Origin: Rhizobiaceae bacterium
GTDB lineage: Bacteria > Pseudomonadota > Alphaproteobacteria > Rhizobiales > Rhizobiaceae
DNA: 64,000 nt
Direction: 5' to 3'
NCBI GenBank assembly: GCA_017640615.1
Contig: JAEPQK010000003.1
Span: forward strand, 62,001 to 126,000
The notes beneath the pieces are model-generated. The model did not search any database. It had not been told where the DNA came from and saw nothing but the letters and a program-made list of their open reading frames with translations. The position numbers were made by a program, and so were the translations under genes. Shown one piece after another: positions 8,811 through 17,533 of this stretch (the first letter of the stretch is position 1; every line of letters begins with the position of its first letter).

Positions 8811-9653
8811 GTGGACCAACGCAATCAGCTTTCCGGCGACCGGGAGACCGCCTATTTCTTGGTTTTCCAGGACCTGCCTTTGCTTGAGTTCCTCTTTGAT
8901 CCGCGCCTCATCACCCTGCTCGCTGTCGTAGCGATCGCCGGCGTGGCGCGCGGCATGTCGGGTTTCGGCACCGGCATGATCGTGGCGCCGGCCGCCGCAG
9001 CGCTCTATTCGCCGCGCTGGGCCATCGTCATTCTTGTCGTCATAGACCTCCTGCCGATGATCCCGCTGACAATACCCGCCTTCCGCATTGCCAAATGGCG
9101 CGAGGTGCTGCCCATCTTCGCCGGCCTGTTTCTGTGTTTTCCTGTCGGGCTCTACATATTGCGCAACAGCGACCCGGTCCTGCTGCGCTGGGCAATCAGC
9201 GCCGTCATTCTTGCCTGCGTTATCATGTTATGGTCCGGCTGGCGTTATCGCGGCCGCCGCACCAACCCGCTCTCGCTTGCGACTGGCGGCATTGCCGGCG
9301 TCTTGTCCGGCATCGCCGCGCTGCCCGGACCGCCGGTGCTGGTCTACTGGCTGGCGTCCGACTATGCGGCCGCCATTATCCGCGCCAATCTGCTGGTGCT
9401 CTTTTTTCTGGCCGAGTTCGCCTCGGTCGGCAATCTGGCGCTGGCCGGCATGTTCGAGCGCGAACCGGTTGTAGTCGCACTGGCGGCGACACCGGTCTAT
9501 TTCGTCGCGCTTTTGGTTGGCTGGCGCCTCTTCGGCCTCGCCACCGAGCGGACCTACCGGCTTGTCACCTATTGGCTGATCGTGCTTGCGGCAGCGCTCG
9601 CGCTGCCACTATGGGACAGCGCTTTCGAAGCTCTCACTCAACTGTTGAGTTAG
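8811..9653 (+). CDS. TauE/SafE-family membrane permease
   Basis: Sulfite exporter TauE/SafE (DUF81) family anion permease. About eight hydrophobic segments lie between residues 28 and 275, with the family-type [17 protein letters not shown] near the first helix and a matching [16 protein letters not shown] in the second half. The frame opens with GTG at 8811; a TTG at 8880 (before LEFLFDPRL) would give a start closer to other members, so the N-terminus is uncertain. Divergent from ruvC and convergent with rcdA, whose stop is 3 bases away. Substrate unknown. Confidence 0.8.
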   Translation: MDQRNQLSGDRETAYFLVFQDLPLLEFLFDPRLITLLAVVAIAGVARGMSGFGTGMIVAPAAAALYSPRWAIVILVVIDLLPMIPLTIPAFRIAKWREVLPIFAGLFLCFPVGLYILRNSDPVLLRWAISAVILACVIMLWSGWRYRGRRTNPLSLATGGIAGVLSGIAALPGPPVLVYWLASDYAAAIIRANLLVLFFLAEFASVGNLALAGMFEREPVVVALAATPVYFVALLVGWRLFGLATERTYRLVTYWLIVLAAALALPLWDSAFEALTQLLS

Positions 9654-9655
9654 GT

Positions 9656-10198
9656 CTAGCGGCCGCCAAATGCGGTGCTGAGCAGCGTCAGCTGTTCCGA
9701 AACGGGATTGGACCGCAGCTGCGACTTGGCCGGTGCGCTCTGCTCGTCGCCATAAATCTCTTCGTCCATACGGCGCACCAGCGCCTGCAACGAAAGCGAC
9801 CGCGCGACGATATCGCGGAAGATTTCCGGCAGCTCGGTCCAGCCTTCAACGCCTTCCTGTGCGGAAGCAGTGTCGAGGTGCACCTTGGTTTTTTCCGATG
9901 CCACCTGATCCCGCGTCATTTCGCCGGAATTGGCAGCGCGCTGCAAAAGAAGCCAGGAGGCAACCTGCATCAGCCGCGTGGTGAGGCGCATGGATTCGGC
10001 GGCATAGAGCGTAGCGGCAATGCGCGAGAGACGCTTGGCCTCGGTACGGCCTTCTCCATCAAGATATTCCGCAGCCTGCTCCACAAGCTGCATGCCTTCA
10101 TCATAAAGCGGGCGGAAGGAACTGGAGAAAACGCGGCGTTCGGCCAGGCTGATCAAGTTGGTGTTGTCTTCGAAACTCGTACCGCTGGTCGCCGCCAT
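9656..10198 (-). CDS. rcdA: DUF1465 protein, RcdA-like (regulator of CtrA degradation)
   Basis: Small helical protein of about 180 residues from MAATSGTSFEDN. It matches my memory of the DUF1465 family, which contains Caulobacter RcdA, the adaptor that helps ClpXP degrade the cell-cycle regulator CtrA at the G1-S transition. The sequence is mostly amphipathic helix with a central block (AERRVFSSSFRPLYDEGMQL ... YAAESMRLTTRLMQVASWLL) and a disordered C-terminus. A perfect TTAA-N7-TTAA CtrA box lies 122-137 bases upstream, consistent with a feedback loop. A later Met than the frame start was chosen to match family N-termini. The RcdA role is transferred from the family. Confidence 0.75.
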   Translation of the reverse strand: MAATSGTSFEDNTNLISLAERRVFSSSFRPLYDEGMQLVEQAAEYLDGEGRTEAKRLSRIAATLYAAESMRLTTRLMQVASWLLLQRAANSGEMTRDQVASEKTKVHLDTASAQEGVEGWTELPEIFRDIVARSLSLQALVRRMDEEIYGDEQSAPAKSQLRSNPVSEQLTLLSTAFGGR

Positions 10199-10320
10199 GT
10201 CCCACCTGCTTTTCATGCGCCGAGCTTGTCGCAACAAACGCGGCTTTCCGTCAATGCCGTCATCACCCTGAAGGGCGGGCCAGAAGATGACGGCTCCGCT
10301 TCACGCGCGCAAGCACATGT

Positions 10321-10335
10321 TTAACAGAAGGTTAA
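10321..10335. promoter_or_regulatory. CtrA-type box upstream of rcdA
   Basis: TTAACAGAAGGTTAA, a perfect TTAA-N7-TTAA match to the alphaproteobacterial CtrA full site, about 122 bases upstream of the rcdA start and just past the small-RNA terminator. The site reads as a match on both strands. Confidence 0.65.
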
Positions 10336-10351
10336 CGGCCAAAATCCGCCG

Positions 10352-10376
10352 AAAAAAAGAGCCGCAAAGGCGGCTC
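10352..10376 (-). terminator. Rho-independent terminator, leftward
   Basis: Stem GAGCCGC/GCGGCTC (10359-10365 with 10370-10376) with a 4-base loop, followed on the minus strand by seven T residues (10358-10352). It would end the candidate small RNA and/or the acyl-CoA synthetase transcript that stops at 10537. Confidence 0.85.
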
Positions 10377-10445
10377 TCAGGAGTTTTAACAGGGAGGCGT
10401 CAAACGAAGGGAGAAACCTCTTCGTCAGAATCCAGATCACTGGAT
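10352..10445 (-). ncRNA. Candidate trans-acting small RNA with two CUCCCU motifs
   Basis: On the minus strand this segment can fold as three hairpins: TCCAG/CTGGA (10431-10444), ACGAAG/CTTCGT with a 10-base loop reading AGGTTTCTCC (10404-10425), and the terminator stem. CTCCCT occurs at the second hairpin loop/stem border and again in the linker CGCCTCCCTG before the terminator. CU-rich anti-Shine-Dalgarno motifs in loops and linkers are the hallmark of alphaproteobacterial MmgR/alpha-r8, alpha-r14 and CUCC-hairpin ('cuckoo') small RNAs. The 5' end near 10440-10445 is a guess from the CtrA box at 10470-10484. It could instead be a 3' UTR fragment of the synthetase mRNA. Confidence 0.55.
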
Positions 10446-10469
10446 AAACACAGTAAACGCCCGTAAAGC

Positions 10470-10484
10470 TTAATCTGAGGTTAA
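10470..10484. promoter_or_regulatory. CtrA-type box upstream of the candidate small RNA
   Basis: TTAATCTGAGGTTAA, a second perfect TTAA-N7-TTAA site. It sits 25-40 bases before the first hairpin of the candidate small RNA (minus strand), the usual place for an activating CtrA site over a -35 region. It is also 52 bases past the synthetase stop. Confidence 0.6.
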
Positions 10485-10536
10485 CGGGTCTGAAAAAGTT
10501 CGGCTCGAATGCGAAATTTTTCGCTGACCTTGTTTC

Positions 10537-12174
10537 TCACCCGCGCGCCATCTCCCGCAGCTTGAATTTCTGTATCTTGCCGGTGCTGGTTTTCGGGATC
10601 TCGGCGAAGATCACCGCCTTCGGACATTTGAACCGCGCCAGCAGCGAGCGGCAGTGTTCGATGATTTCGGCCTCGCTCGCCGACTTGCCGGGCTTCAGTT
10701 CCACATAGGCGACGGGCACCTCGCCCCATTTGTCATCCTGCCGCGCAACCACCCCGCACGCTGCAACGCAGGCATGTTTGTAGAGCGCGTCCTCTACCTC
10801 GATTGAGGAGATGTTCTCGCCGCCTGAAATGATGATGTCCTTGGAGCGATCCTTGAGCTGGATGTAGCCGTCGGGGTGCATGACGCCGAGATCGCCGGAA
10901 TGGAACCAGCCGCCCGCAAAGGCTTCTTCCGTCGCGTCCCGGTTTTTCAGGTAGCCCTTCATCACGATATTGCCACGGAACATCACCTCGCCGATGGTCT
11001 CGCCATCGGCAGGTGTCGGCTCCATCGTCTCGGGGTCGATCACCGAGAGCCCCTCAAGTGCTGCGTAGCGCACGCCCTGCCGCGCCTTCTTGGCCGTGCG
11101 CGGCCCGGCCTCCAGCGCATCCCATTCGGTGTGCCATTCGTTGACGACCGCCGGACCGTAGGTTTCCGTCAGCCCGTAGAGATGCGTAACGGCAAAACCG
11201 GCATCGGCCATACCTGCCAGCACAGCTTCGGGCGGCGGCGCAGCCGCGGTATTGAAGGTCACGGTCTGCGGAAAGTCGCGCTTTTCCTCATCTGGCGCAT
11301 TGAGCAGCGTCGACATCACGATTGGCGCTCCGCACAGATGGGTCACGCCATGGGCGGCAATCGCGTCATACATCGCCTTGCCGCGCACCCAGCGCAGGCA
11401 GATATGCGTGCCGGCCTGCACCGCGAGCGTCCACGGGAAGCACCAGCCGTTGCAGTGGAACATTGGCAGCGTCCACAGATAGACCGGGTGCCTACCCATG
11501 CCGGCATGGATCGTGTTGGTGTAGGCCATCAGTGCCGCACCACGGTGGTGATAGACCACGCCTTTCGGATTGCCTGTCGTGCCCGACGTGTAGTTGAGCG
11601 AGATGGCGTCCCACTCGTCATCCGGCATCGCCCATTCGAATTCGTCGTCGCCTTCGGCCACCAGCGCCTCATAGTCGAGGCTGCCGATGCACTCACCCTT
11701 GGCGTAAGGCGCGTCATCGGGAAACTCCGGATCGTCGTAGTCGACGACCAGCGGCTTCACCTTGGCGATCTTAAGCGCCTCAGCGACGACGCCTGAGAAC
11801 TCGCGATCCACGATAAGCAGCTTCGTCTCGGCATGATCGAGCTGAAAGGCGATGATCGCCGCGTCGAGCCGCGTGTTGAGCGAGTGCAGCACTGCCTTCA
11901 CCATCGGAACGCCGAAATGCGCTTCCAGCATCGCCGGCGTGTTCGACAGCATCACCGAAACGGTGTCGCCCTTGCCGAGACCGCGCTTGGCAAGCGCAGA
12001 GCCGAACTTCAGCGAGCGCGCCCAGAAGTCGCGATAGTTCATGCGCAGCGCGCCATGCACAACCGCCACGTGTTCGGGAAAGGTCTTTGCCGCCCGTTCC
12101 AGATAGGTCAGTGGCGTCAACGGCTGATGGTTGGCTGCGCGACGGTCGAGATCGCGCTCATATGCGTTGGTCAT
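10537..12174 (-). CDS. Acyl-CoA synthetase (AMP-forming), DmdB/AAE-like
   Basis: Adenylate-forming ligase that activates a carboxylic acid to its CoA thioester. The 545-residue product (MTNAYERDLDR...) has the P-loop YTSGTTGNPKG, the GLTETYGP motif, the GDLGVMHPDGYIQLKDR core and the C-terminal catalytic lysine in TSTGKIQKFKLRE. The overall pattern resembles the medium-chain/methylmercaptopropionate-CoA ligase (DmdB) and plant AAE group, so short- to medium-chain acids are likely but the exact substrate is not known. Single-gene unit: the next gene upstream (TauE2) stops 75 bases away on the same strand; a terminator lies about 160 bases downstream. Confidence 0.88.
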   Translation of the reverse strand: MTNAYERDLDRRAANHQPLTPLTYLERAAKTFPEHVAVVHGALRMNYRDFWARSLKFGSALAKRGLGKGDTVSVMLSNTPAMLEAHFGVPMVKAVLHSLNTRLDAAIIAFQLDHAETKLLIVDREFSGVVAEALKIAKVKPLVVDYDDPEFPDDAPYAKGECIGSLDYEALVAEGDDEFEWAMPDDEWDAISLNYTSGTTGNPKGVVYHHRGAALMAYTNTIHAGMGRHPVYLWTLPMFHCNGWCFPWTLAVQAGTHICLRWVRGKAMYDAIAAHGVTHLCGAPIVMSTLLNAPDEEKRDFPQTVTFNTAAAPPPEAVLAGMADAGFAVTHLYGLTETYGPAVVNEWHTEWDALEAGPRTAKKARQGVRYAALEGLSVIDPETMEPTPADGETIGEVMFRGNIVMKGYLKNRDATEEAFAGGWFHSGDLGVMHPDGYIQLKDRSKDIIISGGENISSIEVEDALYKHACVAACGVVARQDDKWGEVPVAYVELKPGKSASEAEIIEHCRSLLARFKCPKAVIFAEIPKTSTGKIQKFKLREMARG

Positions 12175-12249
12175 TATCCCTCCCATGATGCCAGCGCTGT
12201 AGCCGCGCTTTCGGCTGTTTCGTCATGATGGCGAATTTTTTCGCCGCCG

Positions 12250-13023
12250 CTAGCCGAGAATGTCGGCAAGACCATCATAGATCAGCTTCGCGGCCACGAT
12301 TGCCATCATGGAATACATGAAGCCGTAGAATATGTCGGGGCGCATGCGCCGCACCAGCCAGGCGCCGGTCAGCGTCGCGATAGGCGCAATCGGCATCAGC
12401 ACGGCCGAGGCCGCGAGATTGGTGGTGTCGAACTGGCCGAGCGCGAAATAGGGGATCACCTTCACCGCATTGACGATCGAAAAGAAGATCACCGAGGTGC
12501 CGGTATATACCGCGGGCACGTGGCGCAGCTGTAGCGCATAGACCTGATAGGGCGGACCGCCGGCATGCGCGACAAAGCTGGTGAAGCCCGAAATTATCGA
12601 CCAGAAGCTCGCCCGCAGCGCATTCTGGTTCCGCGCTTCGCCATCGCTTCGGCGCAGGATTTGAGCCAGCCAACGCAGGAAGAAGAGCAGCGCCACGACG
12701 CCCACGATCAGCCGAACCGCTCCGGCCGTCACCAGCGCAGCGGTTGCCCAGCCAATCGCTATGCCGACCATGGCGCCTGGCAGCATCAGTTTCAGCGTCT
12801 TGCGGTCATATGTACCGCGCCACGTCCACAACGACACCACATCCATTACGATCAGGATCGGCAGCATGATCGCCGCTGCCTGCACCGGCGGCATCACCAG
12901 TGCCATCAGCGGCAAGCCGACAAGCGCCATGGCGCCGCCAAAGCCGCCTTTGGAAAAGCCGACCAGCATCACCGCCGGTATCGAAACGGCATAGAAGAGA
13001 GGATCGTAGAGAATTTCGGGCAT
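12250..13023 (-). CDS. TauE/SafE-family membrane permease
   Basis: Second TauE/SafE-family permease, 257 residues, beginning MPEILYDPLFYAVSIPAVML. About eight hydrophobic stretches are seen, with the family motifs GFSKGGFGGAMALVGLPLMA in the first half and GFTSFVAHAGGPPYQVYAL in the second. The ATG at 13023 begins the first helix; the open frame to 13290 has no support. Possibly co-transcribed with the acyl-CoA synthetase 75 bases downstream. Likely an exporter or importer of sulfonate, sulfite or an organic anion by family, not by direct evidence. Confidence 0.87.
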   Translation of the reverse strand: MPEILYDPLFYAVSIPAVMLVGFSKGGFGGAMALVGLPLMALVMPPVQAAAIMLPILIVMDVVSLWTWRGTYDRKTLKLMLPGAMVGIAIGWATAALVTAGAVRLIVGVVALLFFLRWLAQILRRSDGEARNQNALRASFWSIISGFTSFVAHAGGPPYQVYALQLRHVPAVYTGTSVIFFSIVNAVKVIPYFALGQFDTTNLAASAVLMPIAPIATLTGAWLVRRMRPDIFYGFMYSMMAIVAAKLIYDGLADILG

Positions 13024-13196
13024 CGGCGAGATCGGTTGGTGAACGCACCGCCTAGCCTCTTTGGCGGCGATATGCGAGTGCCGTTGCTTGGATTCCAGGT
13101 AATTCCGCCTGCCACCCTGTTCGCGGCGGTAGAGCTGGTTTATTGCCCAATTCCCACCATCATCGCCGCGCAGTGAACCGGCTGGAGCAGAAACGA

Positions 13197-13856
13197 ATGA
13201 GCGCAATGGCTGAACCTGATCGCTGCAGGCTTGTCCTGATCTGGCCGCAAGCCGCATCCTCGGATGCGGCGGCGCGCCTCGGCGCGGCATTGTCGGGCGG
13301 AGACGTAGCCTCTCTCATCGTGCCTCAGCATGATCGCACCGACGATGACTTTCAGCAGCTTTGCGAAACGCTCTTGCCGGTGGCGCAGCAAGCCGGTGTC
13401 GCGGTCATGGTCGCTGGCGACACGCGCGTGGCCGGGCGCGTCAAAGCCGACGGTGTGCATGTCGAGGAAAATTCTGCCGGCCTTGCCGACGCGATCGACC
13501 GCTTCGGTGGCAAGATGATGGTCGGCGCTGGCGGCGCAAAAACCCGGGACGACGCGCTCAACCTGGGTGAATGCCAGCCCGACTACATCTTCTTTGGCCG
13601 CTTCGGCTACGACACTAAGCCCGAGCCGCATAACCGTAACCTGCAGCTTGGCAAATGGTGGGCCGAGATGGTCTCCATCCCTTGCGTGGTAATGGGCGGC
13701 AGCGAGATCGCTTCGCTGGAAGCCGTGGCCGCGACCGGCGCGGAGTTCGCCGCCCTCTGCGAAGCCATCTTCGGCGAAGGCCGCGATCCGGCCGCCGAGG
13801 TGGCCCGCGCCAATACTCTGCTCGACGCCACAGCACCCCGCTTCGAGGACGCTTGA
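13197..13856 (+). CDS. Thiamine phosphate synthase-like (ThiE/TenI family) protein
   Basis: TIM-barrel protein of 219 residues related to thiamine phosphate synthase. Visible family elements are the early LVLIWPQ strand, the loop GDTRVAGRVKADGVHVEE, GAGGAKTRDDAL, the phosphate-binding PDYIFFGRFG and a late PCVVMGGSEIASL. The catalytic pyrophosphate residues of true ThiE are not all obvious, and no thi genes are near, so it may be a divergent paralogue. ATG at 13197 follows a GGAGCAG site. Its TGA overlaps the next gene's ATG by one base. Confidence 0.65.
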   Translation: MSAMAEPDRCRLVLIWPQAASSDAAARLGAALSGGDVASLIVPQHDRTDDDFQQLCETLLPVAQQAGVAVMVAGDTRVAGRVKADGVHVEENSAGLADAIDRFGGKMMVGAGGAKTRDDALNLGECQPDYIFFGRFGYDTKPEPHNRNLQLGKWWAEMVSIPCVVMGGSEIASLEAVAATGAEFAALCEAIFGEGRDPAAEVARANTLLDATAPRFEDA

Positions 13857-14845
13857 TGCGCACCGCGCTTCGCTCTCTTGCTCTGTTGGCAATCCTCACC
13901 GCGCCGGTGTCCGCTGCCGGCACTGAGGGTGACGTCGACAAGGATGACGGCCAGCGCCTGCTGCCCACGCCCACACAGATCACGCCGTCGGCGCGCATCG
14001 ACCCGCGCCGCTTCGGCAATTCGCCTGACGCGGCCTTCGGCGCATATCAGCGCGGGCTCTACATCACCGCCTTCAACCTCGCCAAACCGCGTGCCGAGGC
14101 CGGTGACGATGCCGCGCAAACCCTGATCGCGGAGATTTATGCGCGCGGCCTGGGCATCCGCCGCGATCCCAAACAGGCCGCCGACTGGTATCGCCGCGCC
14201 GCCGAACAGGGAAACCCCGAAGCGCAGTTCCAATACGCGCTGCTTTTGATCGACGGCACCTATGTCGAGAAAGACGAAGATCAGGCCTACGCGCTGATGG
14301 AAGACGCTGCAAATGCCGGCAACACCTTCGCGCAGTTCAATTTTGCCCAGATGCTGCTCGACCGCCGCGAAAGCGCCGAAACGCTGGAACGCGCCATCGG
14401 CTTTTATGAAGAGGCCGCACAGGCAGGCCTTGCCGATGCGCAATATGCAATGGCGCAGGTCTACGGCGCCGGCGTCGGCGAAAGGCAAAAGGACGAGGCC
14501 GCGGCGCGGGTCTGGCTGGAGCGCGCAGCGCGCCAGAACTACGACACCGCACAGCTCGAACTCGGCACGTGGCTGGTGCTCGGCCGTGGCGGCGAGGCAA
14601 ATACGGAAGCCGGTTTCGCATGGCTGAAACGCGCTGCCGAAAGCGGCAACATCGCCGCGGCAAACCGGCTTGCCAAGCTTTACCGCGCCGGTGTCGGCAC
14701 CGAACCCGACACGATCGCTGCGGCCGCCTGGTATGTTCTTGCGCGCCGCGCCGGCCTGGTTGACCACGAGCTCGACGTCTTCATGGAAGGCCTTACAGAC
14801 GAAGAGCGTCGCGACGCGATCGCCCAGGCCAACCGGCTGAGGTAA
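13856..14845 (+). CDS. Exported Sel1-repeat (TPR-like) protein
   Basis: Periplasmic scaffold of 329 residues with a Sec signal peptide (about residues 1-20, ending VSAAG) followed by about six Sel1-like repeats from residue 70 to 300 (for example AAQTLIAEIYARGLGI, AQYAMAQVYGAGVG, AANRLAKLYRAGVG). Such repeats mediate protein-protein contacts; partner unknown. Starts at the overlapping TGATG after the ThiE-like gene, so the two are likely co-translated. A weak hairpin with TTTT (14849-14876) follows and may end the unit before efp. Confidence 0.85.
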   Translation: MRTALRSLALLAILTAPVSAAGTEGDVDKDDGQRLLPTPTQITPSARIDPRRFGNSPDAAFGAYQRGLYITAFNLAKPRAEAGDDAAQTLIAEIYARGLGIRRDPKQAADWYRRAAEQGNPEAQFQYALLLIDGTYVEKDEDQAYALMEDAANAGNTFAQFNFAQMLLDRRESAETLERAIGFYEEAAQAGLADAQYAMAQVYGAGVGERQKDEAAARVWLERAARQNYDTAQLELGTWLVLGRGGEANTEAGFAWLKRAAESGNIAAANRLAKLYRAGVGTEPDTIAAAAWYVLARRAGLVDHELDVFMEGLTDEERRDAIAQANRLR

Positions 14846-14941
14846 GTCCGGCGTCCCCTTGCTTCGCGGGGCGTTTTATGATCATGGAACGCCCCAACCC
14901 GCCGGCCCGGCCGGCCAAACCTGTTTTCCCGACGGCAGATC

Positions 14942-15505
14942 ATGAAAATCAACGGCAACGAAATCCGTCCCGGCAATGTTATCGAGCACAATGGTGGTCT
15001 CTGGGCGGCGGTAAAGACCAATGCGGTGAAGCCCGGCAAGGGCGGCGCCTTCAACCAGGTCGAGCTCAAGAACCTCATCGACGGCACCAAACTCAACGAG
15101 CGCTTTCGCGCGTCCGAAACGGTCGAGCGTGTCCGCCTTGAGCAGAAGGATTTTTCCTATCTCTACGAGCAGGGCGAAATGCTCGTTTTCATGGATGCAG
15201 AGTCCTACGAGCAACTTGAGCTGCAGAAAGATTTCGTCGGCGACCGCGCCGCCTTCCTGCAGGACGGCATGACAGTCACCGTCGAACTCTATGAAGAAAA
15301 GCCCATCGGCATCTCGCTGCCCGATCAGGTGACGCTTGAAGTGAGCGAAGCCGACCCGGTGGTCAAGGGTCAGACGGCCGCTTCTTCCTATAAGCCCGCA
15401 GTGCTGGAAAACGGCGTGCGCGTGATGGTCCCGCCGTTTATTTCGGCTGGCGAGCGCATCATCGTCGACACAAGCGAAATCACCTATATCCGCCGCGCCG
15501 ACTAG
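14942..15505 (+). CDS. efp: Elongation factor P
   Basis: Translation factor that rescues ribosomes stalled at polyproline. The 187-residue product has the three beta-barrel domains of full-length EF-P, the modified-lysine loop VKPGKGGAF (Lys33, equivalent to E. coli Lys34) and the C-terminal signature block ending [15 protein letters not shown]. No EpmA/EpmB modification gene lies nearby in this window. Followed by suhB after 76 bases. Confidence 0.97.
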   Translation: MKINGNEIRPGNVIEHNGGLWAAVKTNAVKPGKGGAFNQVELKNLIDGTKLNERFRASETVERVRLEQKDFSYLYEQGEMLVFMDAESYEQLELQKDFVGDRAAFLQDGMTVTVELYEEKPIGISLPDQVTLEVSEADPVVKGQTAASSYKPAVLENGVRVMVPPFISAGERIIVDTSEITYIRRAD

Positions 15506-15581
15506 GGGACTTGGGCAACGGCAGGCGGGTAGCCGCTTCCCTATTGCCCACCACCTGCTGCCCACTGCCTAGGAAACCCAC

Positions 15582-16382
15582 ATGGCTCGTTCCGCTCTTC
15601 TCAACGTAATGGTGCAGGCCGCCATGAAGGCAGGCCGGTCGCTGGCGCGTGATTTCGGCGAGGTGCAGAACCTTCAGGTCTCGCTCAAGGGCCCGGGCGA
15701 CTATGTCAGCCAGGCTGACCGCAAGGCAGAAGACATCATCTACAACGAGCTGTCGCGCGCTCGTCCGGGCTACTCCTTCCTGATGGAAGAGCGCGGCGCA
15801 ATCGAAGGTGACGACGAGCAGCATCGCTGGATCGTCGACCCGCTCGATGGCACCACCAACTTCCTGCACGGCATTCCGCTTTTCTCGATCTCGATGGCGC
15901 TTGAGCGTCAGGGGGAGATTGTCGCCGGTGTCATCTTCAACCCGGTCATGGACGAACTTTACACAGCCGAGCGCGGCAATGGCGCCTTTCTCAACGACCG
16001 CCGCATGCGGGTTGCCGCGCGCAGCAAGTTGTCCGACGCGGTCATCGGCACCGGCATTCCACATCTGGGGCGCGGCAACCATGGCCGCGCGCTCGTCGAT
16101 CTGCGCACTATGATGACCGAGACCGCCGGAATTCGCCGCCTGGGCTCGGCGGCGCTCGATCTCGCCTTTGTCGCGGCGGGCCGCATGGATGGCTTCTGGG
16201 AAGACGCTTTGTCTGCCTGGGACCTTGCCGCCGGTATTCTTATGGTGCGTGAGGCAGGCGGCTTCGCAACCGACCGTTCCGGCGGCCGCGACATGTTCGA
16301 GAACGGCACCATCGTTGCCGGCAACGAGGCGATCCACCGCGCCTTGATCGATGCGTTGAAGAAACCGGCCAGCGCCGCCTGA
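15582..16382 (+). CDS. suhB: Inositol-1-monophosphatase family protein (SuhB-like)
   Basis: Mg-dependent phosphatase of 266 residues acting on inositol monophosphate or related sugars; SuhB members also act in rRNA antitermination. Metal ligands are visible: Glu70 in LMEERG, Asp86 and Asp89 in WIVDPLDGTTNF, and the late WDLAAGILMVREAGG motif. Usual family length. Lies after efp in a rightward series and before the MotA-like gene. Exact substrate not decided. Confidence 0.92.
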   Translation: MARSALLNVMVQAAMKAGRSLARDFGEVQNLQVSLKGPGDYVSQADRKAEDIIYNELSRARPGYSFLMEERGAIEGDDEQHRWIVDPLDGTTNFLHGIPLFSISMALERQGEIVAGVIFNPVMDELYTAERGNGAFLNDRRMRVAARSKLSDAVIGTGIPHLGRGNHGRALVDLRTMMTETAGIRRLGSAALDLAFVAAGRMDGFWEDALSAWDLAAGILMVREAGGFATDRSGGRDMFENGTIVAGNEAIHRALIDALKKPASAA

Positions 16383-16506
16383 TCGCGGCTGCTGTTCCGG
16401 CAGTCGGAGCCGCGTTCACGCAATCGCAGCACTCCTTTCAATTTCGTCACAATTCCGTTTAGAGTCCTCCCCATCTTCCGTGGCGGGAATCAACCGGGGC
16501 TGGCCT

Positions 16507-17532
16507 ATGGCATTGTTTAGATCGCTGGGAATGGACGCCGTTGGCGCCGAGGATGCGGATTACGATCCGCGCAATCTTTCCAGCCCGCAGGTCTTCCTGC
16601 TTTCCATGCTGATATTTCTGGCGATTTCAGGCTTTGTTGCCGCCATCCTCTACCGGCAGATCGCCTCGGCCTTCTACACAAATCCCGGCCTCAACGGCCT
16701 GATCCTGGGCGTGCTCGGCGTGGGTGTCTTTCTGGCCTTCCTGCAGGTCGGCCGCCTCATTCGCGAGGTGCGCTGGGTGAACTCGTTCCGCGCCGGCTCG
16801 GAGAGCCGCGACCCGATCCTGCTGGCGCCGATGCGCGCTCTTCTAAGCCGTTCGTCCAAGATGGCGCTTTCCACAAGCTCCATGCGCTCAATTCTGGATT
16901 CGATCGCCACCCGCCTCGACGAAAGCCGCGATATTTCGCGCTACCTGATCGGCCTGCTTGTCTTCCTCGGCCTGCTCGGCACCTTCTGGGGCCTGCTGCA
17001 GACGATTGGTTCCATTGGCGACACGATCGCGACGCTCGATCCCGGTACCGGCAGCACGAATGATGTGCTGGCCGCGCTGAAATCAGGCCTGAGCGCACCG
17101 CTCGCGGGTATGGGCACGGCGTTTTCGTCCTCGCTGTTCGGCCTCTCCGGTTCGCTCATCCTCGGCTTTCTCGACCTTCAGGCCGGCCGTGCGCAGAACC
17201 GCTTCTACACAGAGCTGGAAAATTGGCTCTCCAGCGTCACCGACCTCAATTCCGACGTTCCGGTGATCGATTCCTCCAAGGCCGAAACCTCTGAGGAGAT
17301 GAAGGCATTGGCCGAACGTCTGCGCTCCATGCAGGAAGGCGGTGCCTCCAATCCGCGCATTGCGGCCTCAATGGCGAGCCTCGCCGACGGCATTTCCGGG
17401 CTAGTGAAAAACATGCGCACCGAGCAGCAAATGATGCGCGACTGGGTGGAAGCCCAGTCCAAAGACCAGCGAGCCCTGCGCGAAACGCTCGACAAGATAG
17501 CGACCGCGCTAGACAAGCAGGAGAAGAAATAG
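16507..17532 (+). CDS. MotA/TolQ/ExbB-like ion channel protein
   Basis: Membrane subunit of a non-flagellar, ion-driven stator-like complex. From the ATG at 16507 the product has 341 residues, with four hydrophobic segments (about 29-50, 63-83, 149-170 and 200-225); the third and fourth carry the family block FLGLLGTFWGLLQTIG and the alanine/glycine-rich APLAGMGTAFSSSLFG. A cytoplasmic helical tail of about 110 residues follows. A GTG at 16480 would add nine residues. One base separates it from the MotB-like gene, its obvious partner. No flagellar genes are near. Confidence 0.85.
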   Translation: MALFRSLGMDAVGAEDADYDPRNLSSPQVFLLSMLIFLAISGFVAAILYRQIASAFYTNPGLNGLILGVLGVGVFLAFLQVGRLIREVRWVNSFRAGSESRDPILLAPMRALLSRSSKMALSTSSMRSILDSIATRLDESRDISRYLIGLLVFLGLLGTFWGLLQTIGSIGDTIATLDPGTGSTNDVLAALKSGLSAPLAGMGTAFSSSLFGLSGSLILGFLDLQAGRAQNRFYTELENWLSSVTDLNSDVPVIDSSKAETSEEMKALAERLRSMQEGGASNPRIAASMASLADGISGLVKNMRTEQQMMRDWVEAQSKDQRALRETLDKIATALDKQEKK

Positions 17533-17533
17533 C

